Shown here in pieces: positions 22,841-27,952 of a stretch of DNA of 27,952 nucleotides. Within the stretch, counting starts at the first letter, position 1. The number at the start of each line of letters is the position of its first letter. The position numbers were made by a program, and so were the translations under genes. Below the pieces are notes generated by a model. It was given only the letters and a program-made list of their open reading frames with translations. It did no database searches and had not been told where the DNA came from. Location: NCBI GenBank assembly GCA_945483525.1, contig CALYRV010000011.1, positions 1 to 27,952 of the forward strand. Reading direction: 5' to 3'. The DNA comes from an uncultured Verrucomicrobiota bacterium. GTDB lineage: Bacteria > Verrucomicrobiota > Kiritimatiellia > RFP12 > UBA1067.

Positions 22841-23515
22841 TTACTTTCCTAGCGCTCGCTTCAGATACGGCATGTAAGCAGCGGTGTACGTGATGAGACT
22901 CCAGACCGTAAGCAACGCGAGAGCCCCTTCAACCCAGAAACAGCTCATAAGCCAGTATCCCTTCAGCACGACGCCGCCTTCCGTTGTCGGAATCATCGGC
23001 GAAAACGCGAGATACAGGTAGATCCAGCCCGCGCCCGGGAACGACAGCGCCGTACGGACCTTTCCGAGCCACATCGCGGAGACATCAGCCCCGTACATCG
23101 TGCCGACCGAGCGCATGAAGGTGACCCAGGTGTCGCGAAGAAGATAAAGGATCGTAAAGCCGAGCATCACCAGACCGTGCAGCTCGAACTCGAAGCCATC
23201 TCCGCCCTGATGAACGATCTGCCAGGTCAACTCCGGAAACGCCACGAGGTAAAAGACCTTGTCCATCAGCGGATCGGCCATCTTGCCCAGCGTCGAAACG
23301 CAGTTCCACTTGCGCGCCAGCATTCCGTCCCAGAGATCGGTAAGCCCGGAGAGAAGCATCATCGCACAAGCGACGACGGCGAGCGACCAACCGCCGAGAT
23401 ACTCATGCGCGACAGCGAAGCCCAGCCACGCGAAAATCAGCGGCACTCGGGCGAAGGTAATCGCGTTAACTATAATGGATCGTTCACTCTTCACTCTGCA
23501 CTCTTCACTCTGCAC
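22841..23515 (-). CDS. pgsA: CDP-alcohol phosphatidyltransferase, probably phosphatidylglycerophosphate synthase
   Basis: The enzyme transfers a phosphatidyl group from CDP-diacylglycerol to an alcohol, probably glycerol-3-phosphate, in the inner membrane. The family signature is complete: DGMLAR, then eight residues, G, three, D, three, D (DGMLARKWNCVSTLGKMADP, then LMD). The NAITFARVPLIF helix matches the usual N-terminal NLLTxxR motif. About five further helices follow. Length (224) is slightly above normal because the first 13 residues (MQSEECRVKSERS) are encoded by a heptanucleotide repeat array. The start is a GTG at 23515 inside that array; no ATG exists between it and the conserved core. 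The choice between PgsA and a related CDP-alcohol enzyme cannot be made firmly. Confidence 0.82.
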   Translation of the reverse strand: MQSEECRVKSERSIIVNAITFARVPLIFAWLGFAVAHEYLGGWSLAVVACAMMLLSGLTDLWDGMLARKWNCVSTLGKMADPLMDKVFYLVAFPELTWQIVHQGGDGFEFELHGLVMLGFTILYLLRDTWVTFMRSVGTMYGADVSAMWLGKVRTALSFPGAGWIYLYLAFSPMIPTTEGGVVLKGYWLMSCFWVEGALALLTVWSLITYTAAYMPYLKRALGK

Positions 23516-23525
23516 TTTTCATTCC
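23484..23525. repeat. Heptanucleotide tandem array at the start of pgsA
   Basis: Six consecutive 7-mers on the plus strand: TCACTCT, TCACTCT, GCACTCT, TCACTCT, GCACTTT, TCATTCC. The array fills the space between the zinc-ribbon gene stop (23527-23529) and the pgsA core and supplies both candidate GTG start codons (23515 and 23494) of pgsA. Confidence 0.85.
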
Positions 23526-23526
23526 G

Positions 23527-23886
23527 TTAGGCGAGACCTTCGGCGACGACTTCCTGCATCACGTTAAGCGCTTCCTGCAGCTGCAGGAGACGCGCCTTGA
23601 GCGCCTGGATCTCGAGCTCGGCCTTCTGATAATTCTTGCGCGTCGCGAACAGCTGCTTGAGCGCCTCCCCGACATCCATGTCGAGATCGGCAAGCTCCAT
23701 CCCGTCCGGAATGGGGACAAGCACCTGCTCATGACAGCCCGAACACTCGATCTGAAGACCTGCACCACGATAGTCGATGCAGAGGCACTTGCCGCAATGC
23801 GGACAGTCGAAGACAATGTCATTGTCGCCGATTTCGGCGCCATCAACATTCTGGGGATCGACCGATTCCTGATTCTCTTCAGCCAT
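23527..23886 (-). CDS. Zinc-ribbon protein with C-terminal coiled coil
   Basis: The 119-residue protein has an acidic N-terminus, one four-cysteine zinc ribbon (CPHCGKC at 28-34 and CSGCHEQ at 48-54, giving a CxxC-x16-CxxC layout) and a coiled-coil helix from about 84 to 114 (KAELEIQALKARLLQLQEALNVM). It has no catalytic domain. Proteins of this shape occur in PVC genomes; a nucleic-acid-binding or assembly role is possible but not shown. It has a good promoter and AGGAGGT nine bases before the ATG, so it heads a short unit with pgsA. Confidence 0.75.
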   Translation of the reverse strand: MAEENQESVDPQNVDGAEIGDNDIVFDCPHCGKCLCIDYRGAGLQIECSGCHEQVLVPIPDGMELADLDMDVGEALKQLFATRKNYQKAELEIQALKARLLQLQEALNVMQEVVAEGLA

Positions 23887-23912
23887 GGTGCACCTCCTGT
23901 ATTTATATCGTG

Positions 23913-23941
23913 ATTATAGCAAATTCAAGCCTCTTGCGCAA
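23913..23941 (-). promoter_or_regulatory. Promoter of the zinc-ribbon/pgsA unit
   Basis: Minus-strand TTGCGC (23941-23936), 17-base spacer, TATAAT (23918-23913) with an upstream TG. It overlaps the rsmI stop region. AGGAGGT (23898-23892) lies in the leader. Confidence 0.65.
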
Positions 23942-24632
23942 TAGCGGCGCGAGCGAACTTGGGATTGCCGCCCGCGATCACAAGGGCGACCTCACCCTTC
24001 ACTTTCACGTCCGCATACTCTTTGACAAGATCCGAAAGATACCCGCGCGACACGCGTTCGTGGAGCTTGGTGAGTTCGATACAGACGGCGGCCTCACGAT
24101 CTCCGAGCACCTCCAGCGCCGCTTCCAGCGTCGCTGCGATGCGGAAAGGCGACTCGTAACAGATCAACGTATGTTCCTTGTCCTTGTCTTCGGCGAACCA
24201 GTTGCGCAGCGCTCCAGGACCGCGCGGCGGGAAACCTCGGAAGGTGAAGGACGACGTGGATAGTCCACTCATCAGCAGCGCGACATTCACCGCGCTCGCA
24301 CCGGGAATCACCTCGTAAGCGACGCCCTTCTGCGCGCAGGCACGGATGAGACGGTAGCCAGGATCGGAAATTCCAGGATAACCGCCGTCGGAACAGAGCG
24401 CAACCTCCTTGCCAGCGGCGAGAGCGGTGAGCACCTTCTCGGTTATGCGGTCTTCATTACCCTGACGGTAGGAGAACATCTCCGCCGGGCGCGAAATGCC
24501 AAAATGCGTCAGTAGCTGCCAGGTGCGGCGAGTGTCTTCGCAAGCGATCACCGCGGCAGTCTTGAACGCCTCGATCGCACGCGGACTCAAGTCCCCGAGG
24601 TTTCCGATTGGCGTCGCAATCACATGCAGCAT
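23925..24632 (-). CDS. rsmI: 16S rRNA (cytidine1402-2'-O)-methyltransferase RsmI
   Basis: RsmI 2'-O-methylates C1402 in the decoding centre of 16S rRNA, using SAM. The 235 residues show the whole family set: MLHVIATPIGNLGDLSPRAI at the start, CEDTRR (31-36), the SAM-site loop SDGGYPGISDPGYRLI (about 80-95; the usual form is SDAGTPGISDPG), PGASAVNVALLMSGLS, FRGFPPRG and YESPFR. The length is a little shorter than E. coli RsmI. Its ATG overlaps the stop of the transporter gene by one base (TAATG), so translation is coupled. Confidence 0.93.
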   Translation of the reverse strand: MLHVIATPIGNLGDLSPRAIEAFKTAAVIACEDTRRTWQLLTHFGISRPAEMFSYRQGNEDRITEKVLTALAAGKEVALCSDGGYPGISDPGYRLIRACAQKGVAYEVIPGASAVNVALLMSGLSTSSFTFRGFPPRGPGALRNWFAEDKDKEHTLICYESPFRIAATLEAALEVLGDREAAVCIELTKLHERVSRGYLSDLVKEYADVKVKGEVALVIAGGNPKFARAAIAQEA

Positions 24633-26332
24633 TATCGTTTGCCTCCGGCGAGGGTTTCGGCACAGTTCAAGTAATACGCGCGAATACGTTCGTAAGCGTT
24701 AATGATATCAAGCTCGCCCAGTACACGGATCGGAGACCCCGGATCCTCCGGACCGATACGCCCAAGCTGGACGCGACGCGCAGCCCGAATATAATCGTGA
24801 ATCTGCGACGAGGTCTTCTGGATCGCGGCAAGGTCGAACTGCTTGCGCGGAGAACAGATCAACGGCGTCACCTCACAGGCGAAAGAAGCCACCTTGTCAT
24901 GAATGTCGAGAAGAAGCGAGCGGGATTTCTCGGACACCTTCTGCTTTTCGCCGCGGAGGCGTTTAACGACCTTGTAGACCTTGGCGCATTCGTCGGACAC
25001 ACTTTCAAGTTCGTCAGTCAACCTTAGAAGACGCCGCGCACGTTCGGAAACGTCAATCGCAAGACGCTTGGACATAATCGAGCCGAGAAACTCGGTGACT
25101 TCGCGCTGGACGTTGTCGAGGATGTCCTCGCGATGCAAGATGTGCTTTTCAGGTCCGTCATCGTCCTCGGTTTCGCCGGCGATGATCTTTCGCGCACAAT
25201 CAAGCATTTCGAGGTCGCTCTGCTTCATGAAGTCGATCTCGACGAGGGCCTGATCACAAGCGAGAACCGGGGACACGCGTACGCCGAGTCTGAGGGCGGA
25301 GAGGTGGGGCTTCTCGTTTTCGGGCTGCGGGATCAGCTTCTCGATCAACCGGCAGAACTGTTTGGCGACCGGGAAGAAGATACAGCCGCGGCAGATCGCG
25401 AAGATGGTGTCGGTCACCGCGATCGGCGCCATCATATGGACGAACTGCTGCACTTCGCGTCCGCTGACCTTGACGGTTTCGGCGGTGGCGTAATTGGGGA
25501 ACAGGAGCTGCCCGGCCTTCACGAACAGCGGGAAGAACCAGATGAGGATGCAGGAGCCGACGAAGTTGGAGAGCGTGTGGGAGAGCGCGGTGCGTTTGGC
25601 GTCCGCAGTACCGCCGATCGCGGCGATCCAGCCGGTCGCGGTGGTGCCGATGTTGGCGCCGAAAAGGACGGCGATGGCGACCTCGTAGGTGATGAGTCCG
25701 TTAGTCGCCAGCGCCATTGCGATGGCGATGGTGGCGGCGGAGCTCTGAATCACGGCGGTGAGGAACATCGAGCAGCACGCGATAGTGACGACGCCGATCA
25801 TTGAATCGGCGCTCATTGCGGTGAAGATCTTCGCGATATCGGGATTTTCCTTGATCGGTTGGACGCCCTTGGACATGAAGTAGAGCCCGAGGAAGACGAG
25901 CCCGAGGCCGACCATGGTGAGTCCGATATGATGCACCTTCTCGCTGCGGAAGAAGAAGTAGAGCACTCCGCCGAGGGCGAGCCCAGACAGCCCAAGCATC
26001 TGCGGATCCGGAGCGTAGGCGATAATCCATACGGTCGCGGTAGTGCCGATGTTGGCGCCAATCAGGACGTTAAAGGCCTGGGGCAGGGTCATAATCGCGG
26101 TCGAAACGAAGCCGACGAGCATGACGGTGATGATGGAGGAGGACTGGACAAGAATAGTGGAGACGATGCCGGTGCCTACACCGACGATGCGCTTCGAAGT
26201 CGCCATCGCCATGATCTTGCGCAGGGACTGCCCTGCGGCAGCCTGAAGCCCTTCGGAAAGGTGCTTCATGCCCAAGAGGAACGCTCCCAGGCCACCTAAT
26301 ACAATAAGAAGAATGGAAGCGAAATCAATCAT
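24632..26332 (-). CDS. Na/Pi cotransporter family protein with PhoU-like domain
   Basis: This is a sodium-coupled phosphate transporter of the NptA/YjbB type in the inner membrane. The two inverted-repeat halves are clear: QSSSIITV followed by GANIGTTATVW, and QSSAATIAI followed by GANIGTTATGW. There are about nine hydrophobic segments in residues 1-330 and a soluble, helical PhoU-like domain at about 370-555. The total of 566 residues is normal for this class. AGGAG precedes the ATG at 26332, three bases after the previous stop. Direction of transport (uptake or export) is not decidable from sequence; YjbB-type proteins are usually linked to phosphate efflux. Confidence 0.88.
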   Translation of the reverse strand: MIDFASILLIVLGGLGAFLLGMKHLSEGLQAAAGQSLRKIMAMATSKRIVGVGTGIVSTILVQSSSIITVMLVGFVSTAIMTLPQAFNVLIGANIGTTATVWIIAYAPDPQMLGLSGLALGGVLYFFFRSEKVHHIGLTMVGLGLVFLGLYFMSKGVQPIKENPDIAKIFTAMSADSMIGVVTIACCSMFLTAVIQSSAATIAIAMALATNGLITYEVAIAVLFGANIGTTATGWIAAIGGTADAKRTALSHTLSNFVGSCILIWFFPLFVKAGQLLFPNYATAETVKVSGREVQQFVHMMAPIAVTDTIFAICRGCIFFPVAKQFCRLIEKLIPQPENEKPHLSALRLGVRVSPVLACDQALVEIDFMKQSDLEMLDCARKIIAGETEDDDGPEKHILHREDILDNVQREVTEFLGSIMSKRLAIDVSERARRLLRLTDELESVSDECAKVYKVVKRLRGEKQKVSEKSRSLLLDIHDKVASFACEVTPLICSPRKQFDLAAIQKTSSQIHDYIRAARRVQLGRIGPEDPGSPIRVLGELDIINAYERIRAYYLNCAETLAGGKR

Positions 26333-26335
26333 CGG

Positions 26336-26857
26336 TCACTTCTCCTGTTGAGTAGGAACGGGGACCCCGCCAAAAAGACGGCGAACGAGGTTCTCGAGGT
26401 GCCACGGATAAAACATGCCGAACATTCCGCAGACCGCATAACCATACAAGATCAAGACGAGAAGCTGCACTGGAGCGAATTCACCAGGAGCCGGGACCAA
26501 GAGCCGTGTGGTCTTCATCGCCGCCGCAGGGAACAGCATGAAGAGTCCGCACAACGCCCTGCACGGCAGATGCTTCTGCATCCAGAGGTTGGTCAGTACC
26601 AATAGCACCGCGGCAAGCACCCAAACGAACACACCATTCGTCTGTTCCTTAAAAAGAAGGGAGTCGAAGAATTCAATATTGATGGTCGCGCACTCGTACG
26701 CGGTCCAGAACCACGCAACAGGCGTAAGCACCAAGGAAACTACCTTGGAGACGAAAAACCGCTCGCAGAGCGCGAGCGTCTTCTCTCGAAAACCCAACCG
26801 ACCGACCGCCAGCGCGACGATCGGCAGAACCGAAATCAAAGTCCAGAAGATTAACAT
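26336..26857 (-). CDS. Small membrane protein of unknown function
   Basis: The 173-residue protein has about four hydrophobic segments (near 4-20, 37-55, 76-94 and 130-150), and ends with a polar tail containing PWHLENLVRRLFGG. I recognise no family. Its ATG at 26857 lies seven bases after TATAAT and has no Shine-Dalgarno, so it is read as leaderless. It sits three bases before the phosphate transporter gene and probably shares its transcript, which makes a role in the same transport or envelope process reasonable but unproven. Confidence 0.65.
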   Translation of the reverse strand: MLIFWTLISVLPIVALAVGRLGFREKTLALCERFFVSKVVSLVLTPVAWFWTAYECATINIEFFDSLLFKEQTNGVFVWVLAAVLLVLTNLWMQKHLPCRALCGLFMLFPAAAMKTTRLLVPAPGEFAPVQLLVLILYGYAVCGMFGMFYPWHLENLVRRLFGGVPVPTQQEK

Positions 26858-26864
26858 TGCGGAT

Positions 26865-26873
26865 ATTATACCA
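26865..26873 (-). promoter_or_regulatory. Extended -10 promoter of the membrane-protein/transporter unit
   Basis: Minus-strand TGGTATAAT (26873-26865... hexamer 26870-26865), ending seven bases before the ATG at 26857. No good -35 is seen. Confidence 0.6.
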
Positions 26874-26922
26874 AATATGCCGCGGCAGTTGGAGCGCAGA
26901 GTTGGCGATAGCTTGCGCCGTC

Positions 26923-27952
26923 TTACCGTACCATCCGCGCCTCGCGGACGCCTAGGGACAGAGTCATCATCGCCATCAACGCGAGATTGGCGAGGACTGC
27001 GTTACCGCTATGTCCGAACACCACGATCTGTAAGGGACACAAAATCACGAACCACAAAAACATGCGAAGCGCCACTGCTGTCGACCTCGAACCGTAATCT
27101 CGTCCTATCTCCAACCCAAAAACCGGCAGCAAATACAAGGCGCCATAGTAATACATATTGCCGGCGGCGAGCAGCATGCCGCCGACGAGCAGCAGATAAT
27201 CACGACGTCGGCAGCCGACAAGCAGTGCGACGAAGCCGAACAGTTGGGATATCCTCGCGACCATGTACATGCCGGACCATGGATCGTGCACATCGAGTCC
27301 GACCGCGACTCTGATCGCGCGCCACACCTGAACGAATCCGAAGTCCGAAGTACGTAATACGAAGTCCGCATGGTGTGCAGCATTCCTGATCATGATCGGA
27401 ATCGCTTCGAAGCCGTCGTTGACGAACAACCACGGCACTGCAAACAGCGTCACCGCTACGGCAGCGGAGAACGTCGCCATTTTCCAATCAACCTTCTTTC
27501 CACCGAACATATAGAGCAGTCCGAGAGCTGCCGGCGCGACCTTTAACACGGCGGCGCTGGAGAGGCAGACGGCGGCGACATAGCGACGCCACCCCTTCTC
27601 GTCGTCCCACCACGCGAGGAACACGCCTACCGCGGCGGCCGAGATCCAGACGGGATTACCGCGCTCAAGGGCGAACAGAAACGGCATACTAAGCGCGACG
27701 AGATAAGGCATTACGCCTCCATGCGGTAGGGCGCGGATTCCGTGCCGCGCCGCATTCGAGCGTGAAATCAGAATAATCGTCGCGAAGAAGATCGCCGCGC
27801 AGAGTCCAGAGAACCACCATGCTCCCGCGCGGGTCGCAGGGAATGGCATATACGGCAGCAACGCCAACGCGGGATAAACCTTGTCCATATCACCGGTGAC
27901 GAACTTAAGTCCGTCCTTCGTCGGATACCAGTCGCTGAATTCCACGATTTCG
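26923..27952 (-). CDS. GT87/DUF2029-like membrane glycosyltransferase, 5' end outside the window
   Basis: The frame is open to the window edge; the first visible start (GTG at 27945) need not be the real one, since codons continue upstream (EIVEFSDW). About eight to nine membrane helices are seen. The stretch YPALALLPYMPF, then MPFLFALERGNPVWISAAAVGVFLAWW, then AVLKVAPAALGLL, resembles the DUF2029/GT87 family of polyprenyl-phosphate-sugar-using transferases (typical motifs F..GN and K..P). The catalytic N-terminal loop Asp would be near or beyond the edge. Residues about 193-204 (DFVLRTSDFGF) come from a heptanucleotide array. The membrane protein at 26857 lies 65 bases downstream. Confidence 0.7.
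   Translation of the reverse strand, partial: EIVEFSDWYPTKDGLKFVTGDMDKVYPALALLPYMPFPATRAGAWWFSGLCAAIFFATIILISRSNAARHGIRALPHGGVMPYLVALSMPFLFALERGNPVWISAAAVGVFLAWWDDEKGWRRYVAAVCLSSAAVLKVAPAALGLLYMFGGKKVDWKMATFSAAVAVTLFAVPWLFVNDGFEAIPIMIRNAAHHADFVLRTSDFGFVQVWRAIRVAVGLDVHDPWSGMYMVARISQLFGFVALLVGCRRRDYLLLVGGMLLAAGNMYYYGALYLLPVFGLEIGRDYGSRSTAVALRMFLWFVILCPLQIVVFGHSGNAVLANLALMAMMTLSLGVREARMVR
27333..27366. repeat. Heptanucleotide array inside the GT87-like gene
   Basis: On the plus strand: CGAATC, then CGAAGTC, CGAAGTA, CGTAATA, CGAAGTC (27339-27366), four 7-mers in tandem after a 6-mer variant. It is read through in frame and encodes a loop peptide between two membrane segments. Confidence 0.75.

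Noticed and set aside
21911..22852. 313-codon plus-strand frame opposite the prepilin gene and the priA start
   Set aside because: The minus strand has the prepilin signature, promoter and PriA start; the plus frame is a compositional shadow.

Overview
The window appears to come from a Gram-negative bacterium of the PVC type, most likely a Kiritimatiellota/Lentisphaerota-like or verrucomicrobial lineage. The clues are a PEP-CTERM-type C-terminus, a prepilin of the form common in those phyla, several short secreted proteins with no wider relatives that I recognise, and an aryl-polyene-type locus with LolA-like and MMPL exporter genes that implies an outer membrane. This assignment is inferred from gene content only. 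Every gene I accept lies on the minus strand, so transcription runs from high to low coordinates. Most neighbours overlap by 1-11 bases (ATGA, TAATG and TGATG junctions).

In transcription order: a partial GT87-like membrane glycosyltransferase (27952-26923); a small membrane protein, a Na/Pi-cotransporter with a PhoU-like tail, and rsmI (26857-23925); a zinc-ribbon/coiled-coil protein and pgsA (23886-22841); a prepilin and primosomal helicase priA (22756-19652); three secreted proteins, the last with a PEP-CTERM tail (19616-17511); then a long, tightly overlapped operon (17507-4049). That operon carries a TPR membrane protein, two acyl carrier proteins, a COG4648-like membrane protein, an adenylation-dehydratase fusion, a LolA-like carrier, an MMPL-exporter/LpxL-acyltransferase fusion, two ketosynthases, a dehydratase, a ketoreductase, a short ketosynthase-like chain-length partner, a PlsC-like acyltransferase and a MurC-like ligase. 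A stand-alone IMP cyclohydrolase domain of PurH and an acyl-CoA ligase follow (3983-1831), then a gene-poor, GC-rich repeat-bounded stretch (about 1224-1831), an orphan acetolactate synthase regulatory subunit, a secreted protein and a cut-off gene at the left edge.

The core (about 17.5 to 5.3 kb) has the parts list of an aryl polyene (APE) pathway: starter activation, ACPs, iterative ketosynthase/reductase/dehydratase chemistry, acyl transfer onto a membrane anchor, and export. It differs from the usual layout by two fusions, a very short chain-length partner, and the absence from the window of an aromatic ammonia-lyase, methyltransferase, glycosyltransferase of family 2 or thioesterase. I infer that it makes a membrane-anchored polyene-like lipid displayed at the cell surface. 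The product is not demonstrated by the sequence.

The other strong signals are small. Extended -10 promoters (TGnTATAAT or close) precede most transcription units, and three of them sit exactly 7 bases before the start codon, which suggests leaderless mRNAs. Degenerate heptanucleotide (7-bp period) arrays lie inside genes without breaking the reading frame: three palindromic ones in priA, one in the GT87-like gene and one that supplies the start codon of pgsA.
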